Shown here: piece after piece, positions 52,501 to 63,534 of the stretch
How the letters are laid out: the number at the start of each line of letters is the position of its first letter
Numbering within the stretch: the first letter of the stretch is position 1
Assembly (NCBI GenBank): GCA_030770425.1
Contig: JASJFT010000047.1
Location: 62,001-126,000, forward strand
Reading direction: 5' to 3'
Origin: Darksidea phi
Lineage: Eukaryota; Ascomycota; Dothideomycetes; Pleosporales; Lentitheciaceae
DNA: 64,000 nucleotides
Notes under the pieces: model-generated
The model's database searches: none
What the model was told of the DNA's origin: nothing
Seen by the model: the letters and a program-made list of their open reading frames with translations, nothing else
Position numbers and translations under genes: made by a program

Positions 52501-53169
52501 GAGAGTGACTCGGAAGAGAGTAGCGACGACGGCTTCGACTATCACATGCAAACTAAGGTACCTGATGCTGCGCCTACTTTAGGTCCCATTGATACAGGAG
52601 GCGGCATTGAGCTCCCCAGTAGAATTGGGTCACGTGCATCCCATGTATCACGAAGTCACCCATCAGGCCGGGCGCCCAAGATACCGCGTAAAAGCTCCCG
52701 ACGTACACCCTCCACAGACAAAGCAGTGCTGGATAGCAGCTCGCGCCTTTCCACGGTGATGGACTCAGGAACCCGTACAGGAGCGCGAATGTCAGCACGC
52801 CCACAGTCGGGACATAGTCACCATCTCCAACCGAGTCCGGGTGGTCTTCCTATACGCCTTCCATTCGGATCAACAGAGCCATCGCCTTCACCTGAAGGGC
52901 ACTCGGCCGCATCGAGCCTCTATCGACCTGACAACAACAGCGACTTAAACGCATTGGATGGCGGTGACCAGCTAATGCCTCCGCCAAACCTACAAAGCAG
53001 CGACCGGCCACTGAGTACCGGATATGTGCATCAACACCACGTCGCACGTGATAACTTCCAGAATACTGGATACGGTGCGGGGAGTCATCTTGAGGCTTCA
53101 GCGGAAATTGTCGACAGAACGAGGACCATGAGCACACAGCGTAGCGGAGATTCGTACATGTCGCGCTGA
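49564..53169 (+). CDS. TRP-like (Pkd2/Flc family) membrane protein
   Basis: The intronless frame of 1201 residues begins with a basic 40-residue leader, then a signal sequence (SALVLLLAIASLPVANA). An extracytosolic ML-like lipid-binding domain (about 65-245) follows, with many N-glycosylation sites (NVT, NVS, NKT, NHT, NTT). Multiple hydrophobic helices run from about 255 to 650 (ALAYFPAAILALVAVATVFA, FNYFLLPIITLSFFQMVVA, VVLLIGVAVVAIWIFWFIF, IVLL-type segments), with the family-typical RPRAHLFDDLPTVLTYGPLY. The last ~540 residues are a Ser/Pro/Gly-rich cytosolic tail. S. pombe Pkd2 and yeast Flc proteins share this ML plus TRP-like layout and affect calcium, FAD or wall homeostasis. The in-frame ATG used follows a tiny upstream frame; no later Met fits the leader. 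Confidence 0.9.
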   Translation: MTVTCVASKGADVRLGGRQRELPSLQPTRPPPRPRRKQRIDSLSYTFSALVLLLAIASLPVANAVFINFDNCLARNYRNADDPVRLQFTPLHVWASFETHNPRHRLNVTVYGNVSGQAEDGDYPPQNSDDWKNPNKTLGKIVDVSTGNNKYSTLFADFTALTYSSWSSGPTQFCNHTLNTTCPIGPAWPKNETDADGPRVNASDPYTLPAFTVGRNFYSTYSFATWEGTMRIVTGDATNITLGCVSTTITPDLGSTLANALAYFPAAILALVAVATVFAATCSPWGAANIFRWTSNYGRDEDLIRLVTPGFGDCLQYIQFMVLAGSLSLNYPGYFQPVISQASWSVLMFNQSLVTHGNGTQSLVDGIYFANGTYGLSRLGQYVGMTEDQDIWAGMAVWLLILLASVTMLVQLGFLFNWVYRLLARIQDTDLRGKNWPFTAGNIVRIMFNYFLLPIITLSFFQMVVAPRSPASVVATAVVLLIGVAVVAIWIFWFIFTTRPRAHLFDDLPTVLTYGPLYNTYSDDAAPFAFIPVLLNVIRGIAIGAIQPSGIAQIIILAICEVILILTLHAFRPFQSNTSMNAYHTFFSAVRLVSTLLMVAFVPTLSVSEASKGWIGYVILLLHAFVLVFGFFLNSLQTIIEVAARLTGAGADQRGGLTKVFGKRQLAKRNHRHQRSSLNSDAAMLAHEGDIASGTRTRSLSGSSAILLNGPYGSHRGSVGFDGFSQGGEYSLGNTSPGTPATNTTPFNFLGGSSQSSRRPTMGATLENSDPYYRPPRPRKQTMDSITPALSGRGAGSADLTNTPYADNPDQAESGDAGEGSSSWSPNRSITPAFLRMHKDDSDPNLERGNNTDYSVRESDFYYKGYGLRGPALSAQPTRKLKTGPADPMGPVSSATGWFKSLGVFGGKKKEKSKGFEVVRSTRMPPQMMIAEEDEESPPALQEPYRDSPGTPPGGKRALQRESPDTGIVAGATSGRRPIESDSEESSDDGFDYHMQTKVPDAAPTLGPIDTGGGIELPSRIGSRASHVSRSHPSGRAPKIPRKSSRRTPSTDKAVLDSSSRLSTVMDSGTRTGARMSARPQSGHSHHLQPSPGGLPIRLPFGSTEPSPSPEGHSAASSLYRPDNNSDLNALDGGDQLMPPPNLQSSDRPLSTGYVHQHHVARDNFQNTGYGAGSHLEASAEIVDRTRTMSTQRSGDSYMSR

Positions 53170-54065
53170 TTGCTGCGTCTCGAGGTGTCTTCGGTTTACT
53201 GAAGCGTTGGTGCGTAGCTACAAGCGAAGATTGTGTCGGCGAGGTTACCGACCATGATATATTCTGCTTACTTTGTTTTTTATTGTAATTGAAGCTCTGG
53301 ATTTTTTCTGGTAACATACAGGCTTCGGCGACACGAATTTCCTTGCATGTACATTCTACACATCTCTGATCAAAAGCGGTCTTTTGGCGTTCTGAGCGCA
53401 GTCGCCTATGGTGGTCGGATTCAGCCTATGGACATTTTATTCAGTCGACGAAGGCGTCGAGGATACGCAGGGCACATTAGCATGGGGTTGGGCGCGATGG
53501 AGGCTTTCTTGTTTGTACGAGTTGACGAGACGTCACTGCACATGCGGCAATATAGTAATTTTACCCATTCATTTGGTTTATTCGCAAACTGGATGATCTG
53601 GATGAATGCTCGGAGCAATGTTGTTCCCGCCGTCTCTGCATGCATGTGGCTGTGAGGCACGTGCGCGGGAGCTTGCGGCTATTTTGGGGCCGGCGATAAG
53701 ATCAAGGTACAACGCTGCGAGGCCTGAGGTTGTCAGTCACATCTGCACCCTCCAAGCTGCACTAGGGTTTCTGCATGCTTGGAGCGGATCTCGGCCTTCT
53801 TCATCTTCTTGCACCCGCCGCCCTGTTCGCACACGAGAGGGTGACTATTTTACTTGAAGTGTTGCGCTTGAGTAACCCCTCACTTCGTCTCCCTTGTGCC
53901 CATCTTCATTGCCGACGGTTGGGTGGAGACGGGATTCGCCCGCACCACGCCTCCTAGGTCCCTAGGGTACGTGATAGCGACAGCCACCTCTCAAACCGTT
54001 CTGGAGGGGTGCTTACGGCAACCTCCAAGTTTCCCATATTACTAAACCGGTGGCGGCATGGTGTC
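53170..54065. other. intergenic, 3' of the TRP-like gene and 5' of the FYVE-RING gene
   Basis: Nothing beyond UTR and promoter sequence is evident. The open frame continues upstream of the FYVE gene start to about 54009 but has no ATG there. Confidence 0.4.
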
Positions 54066-56286
54066 ATGAGCTTGAACCAACCCTCCGCCGACGACTACGA
54101 CGCCGGAGCGCCGCAGAATCTCGCCGCTTCAGACCCCCGAAGTCTCCCACCTTTCAGTCAAAACCTACCATCCGCCGCTCCATATCCCCCAATCCATGCC
54201 CACATCATGGACCGCAGACAAGGCAGACCACATTCACACAGCAGCCCCTCGTTGCATCAACAATTCGATAGCCCCCCCACCAGCTCCGAAGCAGCCGTCC
54301 AGGCACCGCATCCCCCTCGCACGCATTCGTACGGCGCCGTCGCCTCCCATTTTCTCGCTCAGCCCAATAATGCGTACGGAGGGCAAACATGGGTGGACTT
54401 TCTGCGTGAATCTGGTGTCGAGCCAAATGCCGCCCAGCTGTCACATGGCCAACAGTTATACAATAGCGGACAGACCCACACCCACCAAGTAGCGCAAGCA
54501 CAGCAACAGCAGGCACAGGCGCAGATAGAGGGGCATCTCAACACGAACAGAAGGCTGCCACCGCTGCCACACGAGGGCTACTCGCGAGACGGCCGATCTT
54601 CATTCTCGGCACGCTCACATTCTAGTGAGACGAGTACAAGTTCGGCGGACCGGAAGAGAAGGTTGACAGTCGCCGAATCGCCCATGAGACGGCCAGAAGA
54701 AAGACGGACATATGAGAGGAGTGCTAGTTCGACTATGGCGACGAGGGGGAGCGCTGAGCATTCCATAGCGTTGGATTCTTCGCCTGCTCACCCGCCTAGA
54801 CGACCGCCTCCGCCGCAGCAGTATCCAAGCCAAAGTAGCTTGGGTACGGAAAGTGGAGGCATGAGAAGTGGAAGCGAGTTTGTGCTTCCGCCATGGCAGC
54901 CGGACGCGGAGGTTACACATTGTTTCGTCTGTGGAAGTCAGTTTACGTTCTTCTACCGGAAACATCATTGTAGGTACGTTATCGAGGTGTTTTTCTCCGC
55001 GGGGCATATATGTGTGATGTGAGTTGCATGCATGATGCATGAGCTAACGTTCTGCAGGAAATGCGGTAGAGTTGTCTGTGCAGCATGCTCGCCCCATCGA
55101 ATCACTATCCCGCGCCAGTTCATCGTCCACCCGTCTGCTGACAATACCAACATGATTGATCTAACGACCGAAGACGACAATGCCATGGCTGCTTTCGGTC
55201 CATTCCGTAACCCAGCGCTAGGAGGAGGCGAGGAGGTCCGCGTTTGCAATCCCTGCGTTCCCGATCCCAACTACAGTCCGCCACCACCATACACGCCCGG
55301 TCCTGCTACAAACTACCCTCACTTCTCACTACCCGCACGTCAACCTGATCCTCCAAGAGCTAGCCCTTTTCACAGTGGACAGTCGCGTGGACACCGATCA
55401 TCTCAAAGCGTCAATGACAGCGCGCAGACAATTGGCCATGGACAAACAGCTCGGTCGCGAGATCCTTTCACACATAGAAGAGTAAGTTATCATGACAGCA
55501 CACGTGTTGCAGATTTGTGGCCGCCAACTCAACCACCGCAGCCAAGGCACGCTCATCCCCAAGAGTATGAGCAACGGGCTAGAGCTCATTCACGACCACT
55601 TCCCAGCACAACAACTTCTACCCCAATGCATCCGCACATGCATCCACAACTTGATGCTAGAAGTATGACACCTAGCATGATGCGACGATTAGCGTTCTCA
55701 CAAGGTGGCCCTCCGCCATCAGCACCAGTTCCAGCTCCACGACAACCTCAGCCTACTCCACGCCGCCAAATCGCCGAAGAGGATGAATGCCCCATCTGTG
55801 GCAACGAGCTCCCACCCAAAGGTACTAACGGTGATGAAGCAGCGCGCATCCAGCATGTTGAAGAATGCATTGCTATACATTCAGGATCGCCACCCCCAGT
55901 ATCCGCCGAACAGACTTCGCAAAGTCTCCCTAGCCAACGTACCCGCGGAATGAGCAATGCTGCTATGTCTACCGGTAACGGTGAGGGGGCGAGTAGTGGG
56001 AACCGACTCAGTATGTCGGCTCGGGGTATGTATCCATATACGGCCACGGAAAAGGATTGTCTTGATGAGCAAGGGAATGAGGCGGAATGTGTTATTTGCT
56101 TTGAGGAGTTTGAGGCGGGGGCTAAGATGGCGCGGTTAGTTTGTTGGTGTAAGTTTCATGAGGTATTGCGCACCCGAGACTCTTGGAGGCTTTACGATGA
56201 TGGCTAACTTTTCACAGGAGTGCATTCGGCAGTGGTGGGAGAAGAAAGGACGAGGTGCTTGTCCTACGCATCAGCTTCAGTACTAG
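54066..56286 (+). CDS. FYVE-RING E3 ubiquitin ligase, Pib1-like
   Basis: Exons are 54066-54973, 55058-56162 and 56218-56286; introns are 84 and 55 bp, both with gctaac branch sites; the product is 693 residues. The disordered N-terminus is Ser/Pro/Gln-rich with a QQQQAQAQ tract. A FYVE zinc finger at about 286-400 is split by intron 1: CFVCGSQFTFFYRKHHCR, then KCGRVVCAACSPHRI, and later EVRVCNPC. The basic RKHHCR motif binds PI3P. A CPICG/H-type motif (ECPICGNELP) lies near 570. A C-terminal RING (ECVICFEEFE...CWCKFHEECIRQWWEKK...CPTH) is completed only by intron 2 splicing. Yeast Pib1 combines FYVE and RING at endosomes and vacuoles to ubiquitinate membrane cargo; the same role is inferred. 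Confidence 0.92.
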
Positions 56287-58970
56287 CACATTGAATCGCA
56301 CGGCATTGTTCCGCGAATGGAAGCGGTAGTTGGGTAGAAGGATCATACGCAGGTCGGTCACCCTTTTGGTGAGGACGAAGATATTCAGGATATATGTCGT
56401 GGGCATTCTATTTGTTATTGTGGTTCTGGCGTTTTCATAGAATATACCCCCTTCATTCACTTTTTACAAGCGCTCTCTCAACCTGACGCATACGTATGGT
56501 GGATGATGGTGATGATAGTGATGATACAGGGATAGGAATTAGATAAAGCCGTTGGGTGAGAAGGTTTAATTTACGATGTTTTGGGATGAGCAATTTTTTT
56601 TTTTGTTGTTGTTGGTAATTAGGGCGGAGGGAAGTAAGGGTGAGGTAGGAGAGGAGAGTGCATTGGGGTATGCTTACCGGTCTCTTTAGGGGGCTTTGTT
56701 GTTATGTCTAGGGTGGTTCTTATAGCCCTTTTGAGGGTATTCTCAGCACCTTCAAAGGTTTCCCTTGTAGACCACTAGGGTAGAGAGTTGCTTGCTCGGA
56801 TGGGATGGGAGCTGACTGATGATATAGTGGTATGGGTGAGCGGCAGCGGTGGAGAGTTTTAGTCCAACGCGGTTAATGAGTGGCTGTGTGGTTTTTGGAT
56901 GGGTGGGTTTGGGTCGAACGCTCTATGAGTATTTAAGGAGTTTTTTTTTATATAACTGTAGAGGGCGGTGAGGTGGGGAAGGAGGAATTTTCTGGTAGAG
57001 GGATGCGGGAATGGAGGGGAGTGGAGATTTGGAGATTTGGCGATTTGGGTAGACAACACCAACACGTTCCTACGGAAATAGCACTTATGGCTCCGAGTGT
57101 TGGTTGACAGTGTATGAACAGGATGACTGGGAAGTCGTGTATGTACAACGTGGGAATTGCGTTTGTATCTGCTTAAATTACCTACTAAATATCTGTCTAG
57201 AGAAGCGTTTATGTGGTGCAGGACAACGGCCAACATCTACAGCTGCCCATCTATCCATCCATCTACTCATTATTCTGAAGTCCCGCTCGTCAATCGTTAA
57301 TTCGTTGCCCACGCGCTACAACAGCGTGTACCCGTCGCAAAAGCAGTCGCCACGGTCGCCAATGCTGTGTACACTTTAGCTTTGTTGCCGTTTGGCTAGT
57401 GTCGTTGTACATTACTAACGCGTAACCTTTATACTATGTGTACATGAGCTGTGATCAGGTGGGTTAATTAGGTAGGCTTTGGTTGGATACCGTGTGGGTG
57501 GGTCGTGGAATAGCTGCCTAGTCGTCTCGACTAACAACCTGACTGCTACAGGACAGCCGTCACGGACCAGTTGCTGGCAGGCTCTTCTCTGTGAAGATTC
57601 CAGGAAAACTCCAAGCGGAGGTACCTCTCGCTCTTTACACCGCTGCTATGATGAGATGACACCGTCATGGCTATTTCATCGGACCTCTCCTCTACCCGCG
57701 ATATGTTTCCTCGCGCTTGTTGAGTGGGCTTCTGCGACGTCTTGTCGCTGTCATGCAATGGCTTCAATAGGCTTGGTTGGAACCACGCCTATACTCTCCT
57801 TTATGCTAGATATTCTTCTTTTATGCCTTTTCGATGTACCGCTATGTACTATGAGGAGCTTTTTGCTTCTCCAGGAGGTCTACGAAGCTGGGCCTGTGTG
57901 GGAAGAAGCGGGTGGTGCTTTAGTGCTTAGTTGTAGTATAGGCTGTCATTTCCGGGTCTGAGGTGTTTGGGGGGCGGTGTGCTGTTGGTATGATGTGGGG
58001 CGTAGGTGCTGTGTGCGGTGGCGAGCTACGGTGGCGGACCGGTGTGGACGAGAGGTATGGATATTCTAACAGTAATGGGACTTTCAAGTTCTGTCGCGAG
58101 TGAGCATAGAATGCTTCGATGACTACGAATGACGGGTGGTAGGAGAGGTCGGTCGAGTTGAGGTTGTATGATGGACGGGGAACTTGCGGTGGATCGACTT
58201 CTGAGGCTATAGGTACAGTAGTATTTTATGACGAGTTGAACTAAGTAGGAACAAGGCTACCACTTCAGGATCCGAGACGTTTCAATCGAGATTGAGACAT
58301 TCGAGCCGCTCATTTGCGCTCGCGCAGCTCGCCCACTTCGAGGAAGCGTTGCTGCTGAGAGTGTACATGTGTAGGACCGCGTTTCCATCATTCCTCAGAA
58401 CCCTCCTTCATGGTCATGTATATGTTTGGAATCTTCGCTCCTTGTGCCGAGACTCTACTAAGTTGTGTAGATTCTTTGCAAGTCCGCTGAACAGTCTCGT
58501 CGCGTGTGAGGGCGGATCATTACGAGCGGGTTCCGGCGAGTTGGAGGTTCCGGTACGGTGGATCAATGGAGATATTCTAGAGCTTAATTAGAAGAAATAA
58601 TACGCTTTACGTGCGATGACTGGAGATGGAGCGGTCTCGCTGACGGTGTAGCGAGGCAGTGGACAGTCCGAAGGGGTCGCTGCAGGTGGGCCATGCTTGA
58701 AGCAGATAACTCTCGAGTTTGCAGACAAAAACGGAGACTTAGTACGACATAGCGAGACACACATTGCGCAGAAATGAGTGTAGCTGAAGAATGACGCGAT
58801 ATTGTGGGTTAGGTAATACAATGAGAGGGCAGCTCACGGTTTGTGCAACTAGTCGACCGACCTACCGGCTATACCATGTCTTCAGCCAGCGCCAGTCAGA
58901 CGGATAGTCGGTTAAATCTCGCTGTAAGACCTTAATGCCGCAATTACTGCTCGCCGGCTGATGCCTTTGT
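56287..58970. other. intergenic, no supported gene
   Basis: Long frames such as 57479-57961 plus and 56859-57236 minus show no domain or consistent composition. A T-run at about 56589-56602 and a second (tttttttttata) at 56940 are the only obvious simple repeats. I see no tRNA or 5S-like structure. Confidence 0.45.
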
Positions 58971-59420
58971 AGACCAAAGAACCGCCTACTCAAGGTATAT
59001 ACTATAAATATAAAGAGCCTAGCTACGGCGACTTCGATTTTATAGAATATACGGAATTAGCTTTTAAAGAGTTATTTAGGATAGTACGTCCTTCCGAGAA
59101 AATACCTAATAGATAGGCTAGATAGGGAGATAGCCTAAAGGCCTAGTATAATATTAATATTCGTAGTAGCTATTTAACATCTCTAGAGTATATTTCCGAA
59201 TCTACTATTTACTATAATAATTAGATTAATAAATTATAGTAATTATATAATTACTAATACGACGGGTCTAAATTAGTACTTTATTTATTTCCCTCTAGAG
59301 GTGGGGCCGTATAAAGACGCTTACTTGGACCTTCTCTATACCGTAAACGGTCCGTAAACACCAACGTCTAGGACTAACTTCAAAAGGTCTAGGCCTTGGA
59401 GCTACGGTAGTATTGGACCC
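58970..59420. other. AT-rich RIP-like island
   Basis: About 350 bases of TA-rich sequence (ctataaatataaag, aatattaatatt, attaataaattatag) have no open frame. The RIP-like words match those of the 19.9-20.6 kb and 33 kb islands. The original element cannot be identified. Confidence 0.5.
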
Positions 59421-60277
59421 TGCCTATAGTTAGCTGGTTTCTTGCGTCCGATATCGAGACGCTTACCTTTCTCTGTTTCGATATCGTTCGGTCCAGAACT
59501 CGTTGAGCAAGCTTGTATCCTATACCATCCAGTTTGGTACCCAGCTATCGTACTAAAGGATATCGTAGATGCATGTTATGTCGATTTGACTGGGCGAAGG
59601 AAATACATATTCGGTCGAATAAGGCCGTATCTTCCAAGCTTCGGTTATTAGGGTGGCCTCGCCGATGCTCGTGCTCAGCATCGCTCCCGAGAGTATGCTT
59701 TGTCTCCAGCGGACCAAGTAAGACTGGAGGTCGTCTTCTTTCTTATACTTGATAATATAGTCTAGTTCCCGTACGGGAAGTCGGCTTGGCTCCGCATCGC
59801 AGTAAAGTGTGTCTCTAGAGAACGATTAGTTGAGGATAACGGATATATTCAAGCAATAGACTGGAAGCTATCGTCTATGTCGGTGATAACGCTCATATAT
59901 GTGGGACAACCCATGGGGAAGATGGAAGAGGGAAGGTATGAAGGGCGGGCGCCTTGCTGACTTTATTGGTACGTTACCAGCGCCCTCAAAAGCAAGTAAA
60001 GTGGGTCTGCCTTGCTGTGCCTCAATGGCAGCTGACACAAAAACTGCTTACACTCCAGGCACACTCGCAAATGATTCTAAATCTGGGCGGCTTTGACGAA
60101 GCCCCTTTGCCACATATCGGATTGGGGCACAGCCTTCCCACTCTAAAGACTATAACTGATTGCGTCCCCTATGCGCATGCTTGCTCGTTTAGTTCTTTCA
60201 CCTCAAAAATCGCAATAATGTTTTAACAACACCTCCAGGTATCCTCCTTTTACAGTTTTTTCTCCCCCTCTCGGCGG
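59421..60277. other. spacer with no recognised gene
   Basis: Short frames at 59442 and 59899 are not recognised. The sequence may contain a decayed 5' part of the following pseudogene. Confidence 0.3.
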
Positions 60278-61023
60278 TTGGGCAAGGGCGTTTTGTCATT
60301 AATTTTGGACATCCATAAACACCATTGCACGACTAGCCCCGATATTACAGAGACAGTCCAAATTCAATATAACAGCGTTCACCAATCCGTCAAGCATCAA
60401 AACATAGCACCGCAGCTTACGGGCTTTCTTTCCTCTTCGTTCTCCAAGCGGCTCAAAACGTCAATCCAAATCACCGCCGATCAAGCCAAGACATACTACT
60501 TGAATAACGCCGGACAATGGTTCCGAGATGCTGTGAAGTCTCAAGAACCCGCGAGTGGATGGAAAGGATCATTGACGAAGGGGGAGATATATACGTTGTG
60601 GTAGCGTATCATACGTTGGTGGATGTCCGAATAACGGCACAACTGGGAGGACAAAGCACTGCAGGCGGGAACTTAACGGCGCTAACGGCATCTGGCGTGG
60701 TTGTTCCGTTCGCCAATGCTATGGACCCTGGACTTGGTGGATTTCGTGGCCGCATTGAAGAAGAACAAGGACAGTTCATCGCGCCTGGAGAGTAGATATA
60801 CGCAGTGTAGTATCGCAAGGTCCGTTGGAGGTGGCTTTGGAGCAAAAAGTTGATGAGATGATGCTTGCGAAGAAAGCATATTGGAAAACATGACGGACCG
60901 AGGAATCTCTAAAGCGAACCTGAAGATATGATTGGACTGAAGCTAGAAGACGAATTCGCATTGGAAGAAGACTATGACAAATGCACGATCGAGTCTGGAG
61001 AAGCTTTTGTCTCATTTGCGTAG
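60278..61023 (+). pseudogene. Decayed copy of a conserved uncharacterised fungal protein
   Basis: Family-like blocks occur in order across several frames: QAKTYYLNNAGQWFRDAVKS (frame A, about 60480-60540), then in another frame a REWMERIIDEGG segment, YVVVAYHTLVDVRI, ASGVVVPFANAMDPGLGGFR and GQFIAPGE, then TAG, IYAV, TAG, YRKVRWRWLW, and later EDEFALEEDYDKC. The order, and 'APGEQIYAVQYRKVR' in family members I recall, indicate one gene broken by a frameshift near 60545 and two stops at 60793 and 60808. Both stops fit CAG-to-TAG, the RIP direction. The family's function is unknown; members are common in Pezizomycotina. Confidence 0.7.
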
Positions 61024-61829
61024 ATAGTGTTTGAATTTGAGGCAAGTAGGAATTGTACGGTTAGGCTAGTCTCGGCAGATTTCGGCGATAATCCCGTCTC
61101 TGCTGATGAACCGCATTTGAGGTACTTGACCGGATTGTAATATGTACTTTAACCCTGCGCTACTATCAGGTAACTGGCCGCATCCTTAGCCTAGAGAAGG
61201 GTTGCCCTTACTCTATCCTTTAGCGTCGCGAAATGGACAACCAACAGTGGTAGAGGGTTTAGCGGGAAATCCGGAGTTTCCAAGCACTCCTTCAGGAGAT
61301 ATGCATGTGTTTTCATTAGGTAACCGTGAGATTTTTCTTCGGGAAACGTTCGAGTTGAAAGTTGCTGCTACTCCACACAAGCACTAACTTGCACGCGCAA
61401 TTTGACCGCAACGCGGGCTTATTTTAGTTCTTTGAAACACAAGGCACGATTCTATAAGACCTGGCGCCACTTTTAGTATTTTTCGAAAAATTTAAGGTGT
61501 GTTGATGAGGAGTTGTGTGAGGTTGAAGTTGGCCTATCGAATTTGGGGGGACAAATCACGCCAGCCACCGAACAGGGCCTTAATCAGTTTGTAAGTACTG
61601 TAACGCAAGGGCACGGACCAGACTTTTGGTACACAACTTCCGTATCTGCAGGCTAAATAGAAAGAGGCAAAGACGCACTCCTCGCCGTCAGCACGAACTG
61701 GTCCGAGCGCCGACAAACATGGAAGCCCAAGTGTCGTCCGCCGTCTGACCTTAGAAGATTTGCTTGTGAACTGAAGCTGGAATTCGGCTAACCTCCGCTA
61801 TCATTACTTCATCATTAACCGCCATTATA
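61024..61829. other. 5' flank of the P450 gene
   Basis: No gene seen. The P450 ATG lies inside a palindrome-like ccattataatgg (61822-61833). Confidence 0.4.
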
Positions 61830-63534
61830 ATGGAAGTCGGCGCGAACTTGCTGTCGTATGGTTTCGGGGCCGCCGTAGCCTATATGCTCTACGGGGCCTA
61901 TTGGCGAGTCTATCTCTCGCCAGTGGCCAAATTCCCTGGACGCAAACTCGCTGCGATGACCTTTTGGTATGAGTTCTACTACGATGTCGTGAAAGGCGGG
62001 GCATACGTGTATGAGATTGAGAGGATGCACAAGGAATTTGGTGAGTATTTCAATCATCAGTCCACACCTCAAGCTCACCAATTACCCAAAAAGGTCCCAT
62101 CGTTCGTATCAACCCGTATGAGCTCAGCGTTAATGACACCGACTTGGGCTTTATGAATAGGCTCTATCCCTCTGTCGGGAAAGAGGTCGATAAGTTCTGG
62201 TGGTCAGCGGGCATGTTTGGGAATAACAATATGACCTTCGGAACCATCCCGCACCATCTCCATAAGATGCGCCGTGCCGCCTTTGGAAAGTTCTTCTCCG
62301 CCGCCTACATCCGCCGCCTCGAGCCTGTTCTCAAGAATCTGGTCAATTCGATGGTCGGCAAGATCGCTGAGGGGATTGAAGCTGGCAAGCAGGTCAATCT
62401 GGTGCATGCGTACTCTGCTCTTACTCAGGATGTCATCACCGAGTATTGCTTTTCCAGCAGTCGTAATGTCCTTGAAAAGGAAAACTTTGCTCCCCATTGG
62501 TACGAGTGGATGCAAGTTCATTGCACCTTTACCCCTATGTAAGTCTTCGGCATTGGCTAGTTATGAGGGCTTCAGATGGCACTTCAGCAACCGCTGTATT
62601 AAACATCTACTTACCGTTCCTCAGTATCAAGCAATTTCCAAAGATGATCCCCCTGCTAAACAAGCTGCCTGACTGGTGGGTCAAGGCGACCAATGACGCC
62701 GTCTGGCTCATTCGCGTCCAAGAGGCCGAATATCTCCAGCAGACCCGCAACGTGATCGATGGCGGCGACAAAGACAAAACATCGCACATCACCATCTTCC
62801 ATGAGATTCTCAACGAGCCCAGTCTGCCACCCGACCAAAGGACGGAAGAGCGTATGATGGCCGAAGCCGAGTCGCTCGTAGGCGCGGGCACGCTGACATC
62901 GGCGCACATGCTGGCTCTGACGAGCTACTTCATTCTCGCCAATCCGGAAATTCTCAAGAACCTCCTTGCAGAACTGGAGACGGTGATGCCGGACCCCACG
63001 TCCTCGCCGAGCCAGCAGGTCTTCGAGTCGCTGCCCTACCTCAACGCCGTCATGGACGAGGGCTTCCGCCTCAGCTACGGCTCCATGCATCGCCTATCAC
63101 GCTCGCACCCCAAGGACAGCCTCAAGTTCCGCGACTGGACCATCCCGCCCGGCACCCCTGTCGGCTTCTCCGCCTACCTCATCCACCTCAACCCTGACAT
63201 CTTCCCGGAGCCGCGCGCCTTCAAGCCACAGCGCTGGCTCGACCTCGAACCAAAGGAGCGCCAGCGCTTGCGCTCCTACCTGAACAACTTTGGCCGTGGA
63301 ACCAGGCAGTGCGTCGGTATGCGCTTGGCGTATGCTGAGCTCTATTTGACTCTTGGATACCTGTTCAGACGCGTAGGTCATCGCCTGCAGTTGTACGATA
63401 CTGATTATGACCGCGACATTGCGTACGTGCAAGACTACTTCATCCCGGCACCGAGCAAGCGGAGCAGAGGTTGCCGCGTAGTTGAGAAGCAGGACGCGGA
63501 CAGGAACGGCCACGCGAACAGCTTGGCGCACTAA
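61830..63534 (+). CDS. Cytochrome P450, TRI4/CYP58-like
   Basis: Exons are 61830-62040, 62094-62538 and 62625-63534; introns are 53 and 86 bp (GTGAGT...AAAAAG and GTAAGT...CCTCAG); the product is 521 residues. The N-terminal membrane anchor (YGFGAAVAYMLYGAYW) is followed by a Pro-hinge-like SPVAKFPGRKLAAMTFWYEF, a pattern typical of TRI4 relatives. An I-helix with AGxxT-like VGAGTLTSAHM, the ExxR motif as DEGFRLSYG, the aromatic segment FKPQRWLD, and the heme loop FGRGTRQCVG with Cys ligand are all present. The product should be a microsomal monooxygenase. The family includes trichodiene oxygenase, but most members have other or unknown substrates. No partner biosynthetic genes are adjacent inside the window. 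Confidence 0.93.

Noticed and set aside
57479..57961. 160-codon plus-strand frame
   Set aside because: Mixed hydrophobic and Cys-rich composition typical of chance frames; no start context, intron or domain support.
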